A stretch of DNA of 64,000 nt. Origin: Bacterioplanes sp965233665 (lineage in GTDB: Bacteria; Pseudomonadota; Gammaproteobacteria; Pseudomonadales; Oceanobacteraceae). Made by a program: the position numbers and the translations under genes. Below are positions 25,300 through 35,167 of the stretch, in pieces. The notes beneath the pieces were generated by a model. The model worked only from the letters and a program-made list of their open reading frames with translations. It was not told the origin of the DNA and did not search any database. Where the stretch lies: positions 62,001-126,000 of the forward strand of contig CBDDTG010000027.1 of NCBI GenBank assembly GCA_965233665.1. Direction: 5' to 3'. The first letter of the stretch is position 1, and the number at the start of each line of letters is the position of its first letter.

Positions 25300-27414
25300 A
25301 TGAGACTTCGTATGCTGACGATAAAATTGAACAAGTGGGCGCTACTGATATTGTCGTTGTTGTCCAGTGCTATTTCTTCGGCTGCAGCGCTGAAGGATAT
25401 AAATTTTTCATCATTACCCGGCGATGTTACCGAGATTGAGCTTACTTTTGATGGAACTCCGCCAGAAATTTCGGGCTATACAATTGAAAAACCTGCCCGT
25501 ATCACGATAGATATGCCGGGTGTGGAAAACACCCTGTCAGGGAAACGCTATCAAATCGGGGCTGGTAACGCGCGTGAAGCAATGGTTCTTTCTGCTAAAG
25601 ACCGTACCAGAATGGTTATCAAACTGGCTCGTTTAGTTGATTATCAGTCTAGTGCGCAAGGAAACTCGATTCTTTTGCGTATTGGCCGTTCCTCTGAAGA
25701 AGCGACCTTTGAAACAGCTCAAGCAGAAGGCTCAGGTAACTTGTTGGCTAGTGCGGACACATCTGTGCGTGAACTGAAAATTGTAAATATCGATTTTCGT
25801 CGCGGTGAGCTAGGAGATGGCCAAGTTCAGATTTTACTGAGCGATGCTAAGGCAGCCGCAGATGTCCGTCGTGAAGGTGGCAAGTTGATCGCAGAGTTAA
25901 AAGGTGTACGACTGCCTAACGAGTTAAGCAGGCGGCTGGATGTTCTTGACTTTGCAACGCCAGTAAAATTTGTTGACGCTCGATCAGGGGATGGTAGCAC
26001 CAGGATTATTATTGAACCCAAGACCGCCGACTTCGATTTCTTAGCCTACCAAGCAGATCGTTTGTTATCGATCAATGTCTCAGATTTGCCTGAGGAGGAG
26101 GCTGCCGAGCGGAAGAAAGAATTTCCATTTACTGGTGAAAAGCTCTCTCTCAATTTCCAAAATATTGAGGTTCGTGCAGTTCTACAGCTGATTGCAGACT
26201 TTACCGGTCTTAATCTCGTAGCATCTGACACCGTACAGGGCAATATTACTTTGCGCTTACAGGATGTTCCATGGGATCAGGCGTTAGACTTGGTGTTGAA
26301 AACTAAGGGGTTGGGCCAGCGCCAGATGGGTTCTGTGCTGTTGATTGCTCCTGCAGAAGAAATTGCAGCTCGTGAGAAGGTTGAGCTTGAAGCGGTGCGC
26401 CAGGTAGAAGAGCTGGCACCTTTGATTACAGAGTATATGCAGCTGAATTACGCCAAGGCAGCCGATCTGGCGGAGCTTTTGACTGCCGAAAGTGGTTTGC
26501 TTTCTGATCGTGGTACAGCAGTAGTTGATGGGCGGACTAACACGCTATTGATGAAGGACACCGCCTCTAATCTTGAGAAAATACGTGAAGCGCTATCGTT
26601 GTTGGATGTTCCTGTTCGCCAAGTGTTAATTGAAGCACGAATTGTGGTGGCTTCGACAGATGTCGGTGAAGAGATGGGAGTCAAGTGGGGAGGGGCAGGC
26701 TTCAAAAACAATGGTAGTAATTGGACGACTGTTGGTGGCAGTAAGCAGACCTTATCAGAAAGTAATCAGATTCTATTTGATCGTGCCACTCAAGCTTCTG
26801 CTGGTAGTAGTACGATTGATATAAATGCTTCCGATATAGTGAATTTTGGTGTAACCAATTCTGCAGCCACTTCTTTGGCTCTCGGTTATCAAACGGCGGA
26901 TTACTTGCTAGATATGGAGCTAGCTGCTATCGAAACTGATGGTCGTGGTGAGGTCGTATCACAGCCCCGGGTTATGACAGCAGATGGAAAGACTGCGGTG
27001 ATCGAGTCAGGTACCGAGATTCCATATCAAGAAGCTGCATCGAGCGGTGCTACCAGTGTTTCCTTTAAGTCAGCAGTGTTAAAGCTTGAAGTGACGCCTC
27101 AGATAACACCAGACGATCGGATAGTGATGGATTTAATTATCACAAAAGACTCGGTGGGGGAGCAGACTCTTGCTGGTCCATCGATTGATACCAATGCTGT
27201 GGAAACTCAGGTGCTTGTAAATAATGGTGAAACGATCGTCTTGGGCGGTATTTTTGAGTCTGAACAGCGCACCACCATTCGTAAGACACCATTTTTTGGT
27301 GACTTGCCTTTGATTGGAGCATTATTCCGCTACAAACAGGTAGAAGACGAGAAAACTGAGCTGCTGGTCTTTATCACTCCTAAACTAGTGAAGGATACGC
27401 TTAGCGCTCGTTAA
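25300..27414 (+). CDS. pilQ: Type IV pilus secretin PilQ
   Basis: The outer-membrane ring through which the pilus passes. The 704 aa precursor has a signal peptide (about 1-28), two AMIN peptidoglycan-binding domains (about 30-260), an STN/N0 domain (FPFTGEKLSLNFQNIEVRAV near 290), a secretin N1 domain (YMQLNYAKAADLAELL) and the C-terminal secretin core with VSQPRVMTADGKTAVIESG, VEVTPQITPD-like LEVTPQITPDDRIVMDL and the closing FFGDLPLIGALFRYK. AGGAG stands before ATG 25300. It ends two bases before aroK. Confidence 0.96.
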   Translation: MRLRMLTIKLNKWALLILSLLSSAISSAAALKDINFSSLPGDVTEIELTFDGTPPEISGYTIEKPARITIDMPGVENTLSGKRYQIGAGNAREAMVLSAKDRTRMVIKLARLVDYQSSAQGNSILLRIGRSSEEATFETAQAEGSGNLLASADTSVRELKIVNIDFRRGELGDGQVQILLSDAKAAADVRREGGKLIAELKGVRLPNELSRRLDVLDFATPVKFVDARSGDGSTRIIIEPKTADFDFLAYQADRLLSINVSDLPEEEAAERKKEFPFTGEKLSLNFQNIEVRAVLQLIADFTGLNLVASDTVQGNITLRLQDVPWDQALDLVLKTKGLGQRQMGSVLLIAPAEEIAAREKVELEAVRQVEELAPLITEYMQLNYAKAADLAELLTAESGLLSDRGTAVVDGRTNTLLMKDTASNLEKIREALSLLDVPVRQVLIEARIVVASTDVGEEMGVKWGGAGFKNNGSNWTTVGGSKQTLSESNQILFDRATQASAGSSTIDINASDIVNFGVTNSAATSLALGYQTADYLLDMELAAIETDGRGEVVSQPRVMTADGKTAVIESGTEIPYQEAASSGATSVSFKSAVLKLEVTPQITPDDRIVMDLIITKDSVGEQTLAGPSIDTNAVETQVLVNNGETIVLGGIFESEQRTTIRKTPFFGDLPLIGALFRYKQVEDEKTELLVFITPKLVKDTLSAR

Positions 27415-27415
27415 G

Positions 27416-27934
27416 ATGACCATTCGTTCTATTTTTCTGGTCGGGCCGATGGGTGCTGGTAAAAGCACCATCGGCCGTTTGCTGTCTGCAGAGCTCGGCT
27501 TAGAGTTCTTTGATACCGACAAGGTGATTGAAGAGCGCTGCGGCGCTAATATTCCTTGGATCTTCGATGTTGAAGGGGAAGTTGGCTTCCGTGACCGTGA
27601 GCAGCAGGTCGTAGACGAGCTAACGCAGTGCTCAGATATTGTACTGGCGACGGGTGGTGGCGTGGTAATGCGGCCTGAAAATCGTCGGCACCTCAGTAGT
27701 CGCGGCACGGTTGTATACTTGCGTACCACGGTGGCTCAGCAGCTGGTGCGGACTTCCAAAGACAAAAACCGCCCCCTGCTGCAGGCTGAAAATCCTGAGC
27801 AAATTCTTCGAGACCTTTTTTCTAAGCGCGACCCTCTGTATAAAGAGGTGGCCGATTTGGTGATTGAAACCGACAAGCGCAACCCACGTTGGGTCGTGCA
27901 AGAGCTTAAGAAGCGTCTCAAGGTAATCGCATGA
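27416..27934 (+). CDS. aroK: Shikimate kinase AroK
   Basis: Phosphorylates shikimate in aromatic amino acid synthesis. The 172 aa enzyme has the P-loop GPMGAGKSTIGR, the shikimate-binding Asp in FFDTDKVIEERCG, FRDRE, the GGGVVMR loop and an adenine-lid Arg in KDKNRPLL. It overlaps aroB (ATGA). The pilQ-aroK-aroB-damX order is conserved across gammaproteobacteria. Confidence 0.97.
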   Translation: MTIRSIFLVGPMGAGKSTIGRLLSAELGLEFFDTDKVIEERCGANIPWIFDVEGEVGFRDREQQVVDELTQCSDIVLATGGGVVMRPENRRHLSSRGTVVYLRTTVAQQLVRTSKDKNRPLLQAENPEQILRDLFSKRDPLYKEVADLVIETDKRNPRWVVQELKKRLKVIA

Positions 27935-29013
27935 AAACGTTAAATGTAGATTTGGGTGAGCGTAGCTACCCAATCTATATCGGCCGCCAACTGCTGGCCG
28001 AGCCGCAATTTTATCATTCCCATATTCGTGGTTCTCAAGTGCTGGTGGTGTCGAATGAAACCGTCGCACCCTTGTATCTCAATGCCGTTCGCCAGGCCTT
28101 AAGTGGATATAAGCTGGATGAGGTCATCTTGCCCGACGGCGAGCAATATAAAACTCTCGATGTTTTAAATCAGGTATTTGACGGTCTGTTGTCGCATCAG
28201 CATAACCGCTCAACCACGTTGCTGGCTTTGGGGGGGGGCGTTGTTGGTGATATGACGGGGTTTGCTGCCGCTTGCTATCAGCGGGGTGTGGATTTTATTC
28301 AGGTCCCTACCACCTTGCTGTCGCAAGTGGATTCATCCGTGGGTGGCAAGACCGCAGTCAATCACCCATTGGGTAAAAATATGATCGGCGCCTTTCACCA
28401 GCCACGCTGTGTGATTGCTGATACTGATACCTTAGAAACACTGCCAGAGCGTGAACTTTCTGCGGGTTTGGCGGAGGTGATTAAGTACGGCCTGATTTGT
28501 GATCAGCCTTTTTTTGATTGGCTGGAGACCAACATTGAGTCGCTGATGGCTCGCGATCCTGAAGCTTTGGCGTATGCCATCGAGCAGTCGTGCCATGATA
28601 AAGCACATATTGTTGCGCAGGACGAAAAAGAGTCAGGTATTCGAGCCATTCTGAATCTCGGCCACACTTTCGGTCACGCCATTGAGACTCATCAGGGTTA
28701 CGGCGAATGGTTGCACGGTGAAGCGGTGGCCACTGGCATGTTGATGGCGGCTGATCTAAGCCGCCGACTGGGGTGGATCTCGGCGTTAGAAGTGGAGCGT
28801 TTACAGCGATTGTTGTCTAAAGCTCGTTTGCCGACTGCCGGACCAGCGCAGATGTCCGGCCATGATTATGTGTCGCGCATGCAAGTCGATAAGAAGGTGC
28901 TGGATGGGCGTCTGCGTTTGGTGTTATTGAAATCTATCGGTCAGGCGCTAGTGACCAGCGAAGTGCCAGAGGCCGCATTGTTAGAAACCCTGGCAGACTA
29001 TCGCGGCTGCTAG
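27931..29013 (+). CDS. aroB: 3-dehydroquinate synthase AroB
   Basis: Second step of the shikimate pathway, converting DAHP to 3-dehydroquinate with NAD+ and a divalent metal. The 360 aa protein has the NAD/metal region GGGVVGDMTGFAAACYQRG, then PTTLLSQVDSSVGGKTAVN, the metal-ligand Glu in ELSAGLAEVIKYG and the His pair in NLGHTFGHAIE and LHGEAVATGM. A run of nine G occurs at about 28231-28239 without breaking the frame. Confidence 0.97.
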   Translation: MKTLNVDLGERSYPIYIGRQLLAEPQFYHSHIRGSQVLVVSNETVAPLYLNAVRQALSGYKLDEVILPDGEQYKTLDVLNQVFDGLLSHQHNRSTTLLALGGGVVGDMTGFAAACYQRGVDFIQVPTTLLSQVDSSVGGKTAVNHPLGKNMIGAFHQPRCVIADTDTLETLPERELSAGLAEVIKYGLICDQPFFDWLETNIESLMARDPEALAYAIEQSCHDKAHIVAQDEKESGIRAILNLGHTFGHAIETHQGYGEWLHGEAVATGMLMAADLSRRLGWISALEVERLQRLLSKARLPTAGPAQMSGHDYVSRMQVDKKVLDGRLRLVLLKSIGQALVTSEVPEAALLETLADYRGC

Positions 29014-29037
29014 TTCAGCGTAACAGAGGAGGTGGTG

Positions 29038-30513
29038 ATGTACGACTTGGATACGCCAACAGCCCCAGCGGCTGAAAAGCCTGCGGCTCCATCTGGGTTA
29101 CTTCCTCTGCAAAGCCAACGCAGTCATCTAGAGCTGTTATCTCACTTATCCGCATACAGCGAGTTGTTGGTACTGGTATGTGGCGATGCCGGAGCCGGTA
29201 AGACGACGCTCGCTCGTATGCTGCAGCATCAGCGCTTAGGTTTAGAAGAAACGCTCCTGCTCATCGCCAATCCCGGCATGGGCTGGGAGCAGTTGATCGG
29301 TCAAATTGTATCGGCGTTAGAGTACACCGGCTTATCACAACAGCGTGCGGAGGCATTAGATGAACTCAAGGCCCTGCTGTTAGAGCGTTATAAAGAGGGC
29401 GGCGGTTTAGTGGTCCTGCTGGATGACGCAGACGCATTGTCAGCAGAAGCACTCAACGACATCAGCTATTTAGCGCTGCTGGCACCTCAACAGCTATCGT
29501 TTGTATTGTTGGGGCGTGATGGTTTTGAACGACAATTGCGCTCCGGGCCAACCTCCGCGCCTACACATGTGGTTCAACTGGAGCCGTTGCCAGAGGCCGA
29601 CGCCATCGCGCTGTTGCAGCATAAATTTGCAGGTCTGACAGATCGCCAAGCCAAGGCAGTGTATAACTCCTCGACGGGCTTTCCGGCGGATTTGTTGGCG
29701 CGAGTGCCCGACCAGTCGCCCTCTCAAGCGGCTGAGCTGCGAGCTGATGATGCTAAGCCGGCTGCCTCTGTTAGGGCTCGATTTCCGCTATGGCATATCG
29801 TTGCTGTTGCATTGGTGGGCACGGCCACGGTGATGGCTTTTCTTTATCAAAGTGAGCCCGAAGTGACATCTAAGCCAGCGGCTGAGCAAATTCTGCAAGA
29901 CCTTGAGTTGTCGAACTTGAACGGGATTTCAGCAGAGCCTAATGCCGTCGATTTCAACTACCCGGCCAGCGAACAAGGCAATGCTCCTATTGATTCGGCT
30001 GAAATGTCAGTGGTTGATGCAGGGGTGCTGTCCGTTACAACCACAGAGCCTGCCCCGACGGCTAAATCACAGTCGACAACCACAGCGGCTGATCAAAACA
30101 AGGCACCATCGATAGAACCAAGCCTTCCGCAGCGTGAAGCCTCTGCCGCGGAAGTTGTTGCGCCGCAATCGACACGGGAGCCTGAAACTCGTCAAGCAGA
30201 GGCGGCTTCTAGTGAGTCACAAAGCAGTGATGCGAGGCAGCTACTGACAGCACAAGGATTTGTTATTCAGGTGTTGGGTGTTAAGAATCGCAGCGCCGCT
30301 GAAGCCTTTATTGCTCGCTGGCAAGAACAGGTGCCACAGCGCTTATATCTCTATCAAAGTACCTATCAAGGCGAGCCTTGGTATGTGGTTGTGGTAGGTA
30401 TTTTTGCGGATGGCTCCGTAGCCAGAAAAGCTTCCAAAGCCTTTCCTTCAGGCTTTGTGGCCGGTTCGCCCTGGGTTAGAAATCTCAACCAGGTTCGGCC
30501 TTCCATTAAGTAG
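29038..30513 (+). CDS. damX: DamX-like AAA/SPOR cell-division protein
   Basis: A 491 aa protein with an N-terminal ExeA-type AAA domain (P-loop GDAGAGKTTLAR near residue 50, Walker B VVLLDDADAL), one TM (about 250-267, LWHIVAVALVGTATVMAFLY), a long Ser/Thr/Ala/Gln-rich periplasmic linker and a C-terminal SPOR domain (GFVIQVLGVKNRSAAEAFI, then PWYVVVVGIFADGSVARKA). DamX binds septal peptidoglycan. E. coli DamX lacks a full AAA module of this kind, so this is the Pseudomonas-type architecture. ATG 29038 is chosen for its spacing from GAGGAGG. Confidence 0.85.
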   Translation: MYDLDTPTAPAAEKPAAPSGLLPLQSQRSHLELLSHLSAYSELLVLVCGDAGAGKTTLARMLQHQRLGLEETLLLIANPGMGWEQLIGQIVSALEYTGLSQQRAEALDELKALLLERYKEGGGLVVLLDDADALSAEALNDISYLALLAPQQLSFVLLGRDGFERQLRSGPTSAPTHVVQLEPLPEADAIALLQHKFAGLTDRQAKAVYNSSTGFPADLLARVPDQSPSQAAELRADDAKPAASVRARFPLWHIVAVALVGTATVMAFLYQSEPEVTSKPAAEQILQDLELSNLNGISAEPNAVDFNYPASEQGNAPIDSAEMSVVDAGVLSVTTTEPAPTAKSQSTTTAADQNKAPSIEPSLPQREASAAEVVAPQSTREPETRQAEAASSESQSSDARQLLTAQGFVIQVLGVKNRSAAEAFIARWQEQVPQRLYLYQSTYQGEPWYVVVVGIFADGSVARKASKAFPSGFVAGSPWVRNLNQVRPSIK

Positions 30514-30562
30514 AAATAACAGAAAAAAACCTCTTTTTGCCATTTTTTCGTAAGTAACCTCT

Positions 30563-30591
30563 TTGTTACGGGGTGTTTGCGTGTGTAGAAT
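30563..30591 (+). promoter_or_regulatory. Promoter of gltBD
   Basis: TTGTTA (30563-30568), 17-base spacer, TAGAAT (30586-30591). The leader to gltB would be close to 90 nt. Confidence 0.65.
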
Positions 30592-30686
30592 GGTCGTCCT
30601 TTTTGTCTTGAGGTTGGTTGATTTTTAACCATCCTGGCTTTTTAAGCCCCTGATATTTAATCGTTTTTACTGATGAGGGCTGTTCT

Positions 30687-33600
30687 ATGCGGACTGGTCT
30701 GTACACCCCAGGCGAATTCAAGGACAACTGCGGCTTTGGTTTGTTGGCGCACCTTAAAGGTCAACCTAGCCATGGCTTACTAAAAACAGCAATTGAGTCT
30801 TTGACCTGCATGACGCACCGCGGCGGTATCGCAGCTGACGGTAAAACCGGCGACGGTTGTGGCTTATTGATTCAGAAACCGGACTCCTTTCTGCGAGCCG
30901 TTGCGACAGAAGCCGGCATGACGCTACCCCAGCAGTATGCCGTGGGCATGCTGTTTATGGACTTGGATGAGCAAGTTTATGCCGAGCAAAAGCAAGCGGT
31001 AGAACGGGCTTTGAAGGATCAACAGTTGTCGGTGCTTGGTTGGCGCACGGTGCCCACCAATAACGATTATCTTGGCCCGATGGCGATCGATTGCTTGCCA
31101 CGTTTTGAGCAGGTGTTTGTTGTGCCTCCGGGGGATCTAGATGACCAGTCTCTGAACGTAAAACTATTCTACGCTCGGCGCTATGCTGAAAAAGCATTAG
31201 TTCAGCATCCCGATTTCTACATTGCTAGCTTGTCGACCTCGGTATTGTCATACAAAGGTCTGATGATGCCGGTGGACCTGCCTAACTTTTACCCAGATTT
31301 AGGTGACGAGCGCCTGGAAACGGCGATCTGTGTTTTTCACCAGCGCTTCTCAACCAACACCATGCCCAAGTGGCCACTGGCTCAGCCGTTCCGCATGTTG
31401 GCTCATAATGGTGAGATCAACACCATTCAGGGTAACCGCAACTGGGCCAATGCTCGTGCCGGGCAGTTCAGCAGTTCATTGTTGCCGGATTTGTCGGATT
31501 TGACGCCGATCGTGAACACCACCGGCTCTGACTCCTCCTCGATGGACAACATGTTGGAGTTGCTGACCACCGGCGGCATGAACATGTTCCGCGCCATTCG
31601 CATGATGATTCCACCCGCGTGGCAGAACGTGGAAACCATGGATTCACACCTGCGTGCTTTTCATGAGTACAACTCCATGCATATGGAGCCCTGGGATGGC
31701 CCTGCTGGTGTGGTGATTACCGATGGCCGTTACGCCGTATGTGGGCTTGATCGCAATGGTTTGCGGCCGTCGCGCTGGGTGATTACTAAGGATGATTTGA
31801 TCACCGTGGCCTCTGAGGTCGGTGTGCATGCTTATCAGCCAGAAGATGTGGTCGCGAAGGGTCGAGTTGGGCCGGGTCAGATTCTGGCTATCGATACCCA
31901 AGAGGGCAAGCTGCTGCACACCGAAGACATCGATGATCAGCTGAAACGGGCACACCCTTATAAAAAGTGGCTGAAAGAACACGCCACACGCATTGAAAGT
32001 AGCCTGTACCTGCGCCATGCCGGGCTCGATGATATGTCTGGTGACGAGCTAAACAGCCACCAGAAGCTGCATTTAGTGACCAATGAAGAGCGCTCGCAAG
32101 TGTTGCGTCCGATGGCAGAAAGCGGCCAAGAAGCGACAGGGTCCATGGGCGATGACACGCCGATGGCGGTGCTGTCACAGCGCGTGCGCCATGTGGCTGA
32201 TTATTTCCGCCAACAGTTTGCTCAGGTCACCAACCCGCCGATTGACCCATTGCGCGAATCCATCGTGATGTCGCTGGAAACCTGCATCGGTGCTGAGAAG
32301 AACGTCTTCGAAGAGTCGGCCGATCATGCCAACCGCATTATTCTGACCTCGCCAGTACTGTCGCCGTTGAAGTTTGTAGGCTTGAAAAAAGCCAACAGTG
32401 AGCATTTCAGCCACATCACTTTGTCCCTCGGCTTTGACGCCGATACCTCATTGCGCCAGGCGGTTGAAAACCTGACGGCTCAGGCAGAGCAAGCCGTGCG
32501 TGATGGTCGCGTCATTTTGATTCTGAGTGACTATGACATTCAGCCGCAGCAGCTGGTGATTCCTGCTGCCATGGCGACGGGAGCCGTGCATCACTGTCTG
32601 GCGAGCAAAGGTCTACGTACCCGCAGCAACATCGTGGTGGAAACCGGCTCGGCGCGTGATCCGCACCACTTTGCAGTCTTGCTGGGTTTTGGCGCTACCG
32701 CCGTTTACCCCTGGCTGGCTTATGACATTCTCACTGACTTGCACGATAAAGGTGAGCTGTTGGGTGACCCGCTGAAGTCGCACCAGAATTTCCGCAAGGC
32801 CATTCGCAAGGGTTTGATGAAGGTGATGTCGAAAATGGGCATTTCCACCATCGCTTCTTACCGTGGTGCACAATTGTTTGAAGCCATCGGTTTGGCGGAG
32901 GACGTCGTTGACCTGTGCTTTCGCGGAGTCACCAGTCGCCTGCAAGGTGCCGGCTTTGATGACTTTGAGCAGGATCTGAAGCTGATTCACAAGCACGCTT
33001 GGAAAACGCGGAAAGCGTTGGATCAAGGCGGCTTGCTCAAATACGTGCATGGCGGTGAATACCATGCTTACAACCCGGATGTGGTGAAAAATGTCCAGGA
33101 TGCGGTGCAAACCAATAGCCAAGCGGCTTACGACCGCTTTGCTGAGCTGGTAAATGAGCGCCCAGTCGCGACCATTCGTGATTTGCTGTCGTTGCGCCAA
33201 GACGTGGCCGCGATCGATCTGGCTGAAGTTGAACCGGTGGAAGCGATTTACCCACGCTTTGATACCGCGGCCATGTCGCTGGGGGCGTTATCGCCAGAAG
33301 CGCACGAGGCGTTGGCCGAAGCCATGAATGAGCTGGGCGGTCGCTCCAACTCAGGTGAGGGCGGTGAAGACCCTGCACGCTACGGCACTGCTAAAAACTC
33401 CAAGATCAAGCAAATTGCCTCGGGTCGCTTTGGTGTCACGCCTGAGTACTTGTCCAGCGCAGAAGTGCTGCAAATCAAGGTGGCCCAAGGCGCTAAGCCG
33501 GGCGAAGGAGGCCAACTACCCGGTGGCAAGGTCAACGATTTGATTGCCACTTTGCGCTATTCGGTGCCCGGTGTGACCCTGATTTCACCGCCGCCGCACC

Positions 33601-35135
33601 ACGACATTTATTCCATCGAGGATTTGGCGCAGCTGATTTACGACCTCAAGCAGGTCAACCCTGAGGCGCTGGTATCGGTCAAGCTGGTTTCCGAGCCAGG
33701 TGTTGGCACCATTGCCGCGGGTGTTGCCAAAGCGTATGCCGATTTGATTACCATTTCTGGCTACGACGGTGGTACCGCAGCGTCACCGCTAACGTCCATT
33801 AAGTATGCTGGCTCGCCTTGGGAGTTGGGCTTGTCAGAGGCTCATCAAGCACTGCGTGCCAATGATTTGCGTGGCAATGTGCGAGTGCAAACGGATGGCG
33901 GGCTGAAAACCGGCTTGGATGTGGTCAAAGCGGCCATTTTGGGCGCAGAAAGCTTTGGCTTTGGCACCATGCCGATGGTCGCTGTTGGCTGTAAGTATTT
34001 GCGCATCTGTCACCTGAATAACTGTGCGACCGGTGTGGCGACGCAAAATGACGGCCTGCGTGAACAACACTACATTGGCACAGCGGACATGGTGAAAAAC
34101 TATTTCCGCTTTGTGGCGGAAGAAGTGCGTGGCTGGCTAGCCAAGTTGGGTGTGCGCAGCCTGCAGGACCTGGTTGGGCGGACTGATCTACTAGCGGTAC
34201 TGGATGGCAGCACAGACAAGCAGCGTCATTTAGATCTGACACCGATTATCCACAACGATCAGATTCCAGCCGATAAACCGCATACCGTTCAAGTTGAGCG
34301 CAATCGCCCGTACGACGAAGGCTTGCTGGCTGAGCGCATGGTGGCAGACGCTTTGCCACTGATTGAAAGCAAGCAAGGCGGTGAGCTGAATTACACCGTC
34401 ACCAACTGCGATCGCTCTATCGGTGCACGGTTGTCGGGTGAAATCGCCAAGCGTCACGGCAACCAGGGCATGGCCAAATACCCCATTCGTATTCACCTCA
34501 ATGGTGCCGCTGGGCAGTCATTCGGCGTATGGAATGCCGGTGGCCTGGAAATGGTACTGGATGGCGACGCCAATGATTACGTGGGTAAAGGCATGACCGG
34601 TGGCAAGCTGGTTATTCGCCCGCCACAAGGCTCTGAATTCCGCAGCGAGCAAGCCGCCATCATTGGTAACACCTGCTTGTACGGTGCGACGGGCGGTAAG
34701 TTGCTGGCAGCGGGGCGTGCGGGTGAGCGCTTTGCAGTGCGCAACTCGGGTGCTCATGCCGTGGTGGAAGGCGCGGGTGATCACTGCTGTGAATACATGA
34801 CCGGCGGCATGGTGTGTGTGTTGGGTGAAACCGGCTACAACTTCGGCGCAGGCATGACCGGCGGTTTTGCTTACGTGCTCGACCGTGACAACAGCTTTGT
34901 TGATAAATACAACCACGAGTTGGTGGAAATCACCCGCATCGTGAATGAAGAAACCGAGGGGCATCGCAGCCACTTGCGCAGCGTTATTCGTGAGCACTAT
35001 GCCGAAACGGGCAGTGACTGGGCGCGTGAAATTCTCGATGACTACGACAGCTTTATCTACAAGTTCTGGCTGGTGAAGCCGAAAGCTGCCGATTTACAAC
35101 AATTGCTGAATGCCACCCGTGCTCGTCCTGAGTAA
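30687..35135 (+). CDS. gltB: Glutamate synthase (NADPH) large subunit GltB
   Basis: Takes the amide of glutamine and 2-oxoglutarate to give glutamate. The 1482 aa precursor starts with a 14-residue propeptide; Cys15 in DNCGFGLLAHLKG becomes the N-terminal nucleophile of the glutaminase domain. The central domain and FMN-binding synthase domain (about 790-1190) follow, with GEGGEDPARYG and the 3Fe-4S ligands in CKYLRICHLNNCATG. The C-terminal GXGXG beta-helix domain ends the protein. It pairs with gltD 32 bases downstream. Confidence 0.98.
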   Translation: MRTGLYTPGEFKDNCGFGLLAHLKGQPSHGLLKTAIESLTCMTHRGGIAADGKTGDGCGLLIQKPDSFLRAVATEAGMTLPQQYAVGMLFMDLDEQVYAEQKQAVERALKDQQLSVLGWRTVPTNNDYLGPMAIDCLPRFEQVFVVPPGDLDDQSLNVKLFYARRYAEKALVQHPDFYIASLSTSVLSYKGLMMPVDLPNFYPDLGDERLETAICVFHQRFSTNTMPKWPLAQPFRMLAHNGEINTIQGNRNWANARAGQFSSSLLPDLSDLTPIVNTTGSDSSSMDNMLELLTTGGMNMFRAIRMMIPPAWQNVETMDSHLRAFHEYNSMHMEPWDGPAGVVITDGRYAVCGLDRNGLRPSRWVITKDDLITVASEVGVHAYQPEDVVAKGRVGPGQILAIDTQEGKLLHTEDIDDQLKRAHPYKKWLKEHATRIESSLYLRHAGLDDMSGDELNSHQKLHLVTNEERSQVLRPMAESGQEATGSMGDDTPMAVLSQRVRHVADYFRQQFAQVTNPPIDPLRESIVMSLETCIGAEKNVFEESADHANRIILTSPVLSPLKFVGLKKANSEHFSHITLSLGFDADTSLRQAVENLTAQAEQAVRDGRVILILSDYDIQPQQLVIPAAMATGAVHHCLASKGLRTRSNIVVETGSARDPHHFAVLLGFGATAVYPWLAYDILTDLHDKGELLGDPLKSHQNFRKAIRKGLMKVMSKMGISTIASYRGAQLFEAIGLAEDVVDLCFRGVTSRLQGAGFDDFEQDLKLIHKHAWKTRKALDQGGLLKYVHGGEYHAYNPDVVKNVQDAVQTNSQAAYDRFAELVNERPVATIRDLLSLRQDVAAIDLAEVEPVEAIYPRFDTAAMSLGALSPEAHEALAEAMNELGGRSNSGEGGEDPARYGTAKNSKIKQIASGRFGVTPEYLSSAEVLQIKVAQGAKPGEGGQLPGGKVNDLIATLRYSVPGVTLISPPPHHDIYSIEDLAQLIYDLKQVNPEALVSVKLVSEPGVGTIAAGVAKAYADLITISGYDGGTAASPLTSIKYAGSPWELGLSEAHQALRANDLRGNVRVQTDGGLKTGLDVVKAAILGAESFGFGTMPMVAVGCKYLRICHLNNCATGVATQNDGLREQHYIGTADMVKNYFRFVAEEVRGWLAKLGVRSLQDLVGRTDLLAVLDGSTDKQRHLDLTPIIHNDQIPADKPHTVQVERNRPYDEGLLAERMVADALPLIESKQGGELNYTVTNCDRSIGARLSGEIAKRHGNQGMAKYPIRIHLNGAAGQSFGVWNAGGLEMVLDGDANDYVGKGMTGGKLVIRPPQGSEFRSEQAAIIGNTCLYGATGGKLLAAGRAGERFAVRNSGAHAVVEGAGDHCCEYMTGGMVCVLGETGYNFGAGMTGGFAYVLDRDNSFVDKYNHELVEITRIVNEETEGHRSHLRSVIREHYAETGSDWAREILDDYDSFIYKFWLVKPKAADLQQLLNATRARPE

Positions 35136-35167
35136 CGGTCGTCGTGGGTGAGAGAGAGAGGCTTGAT

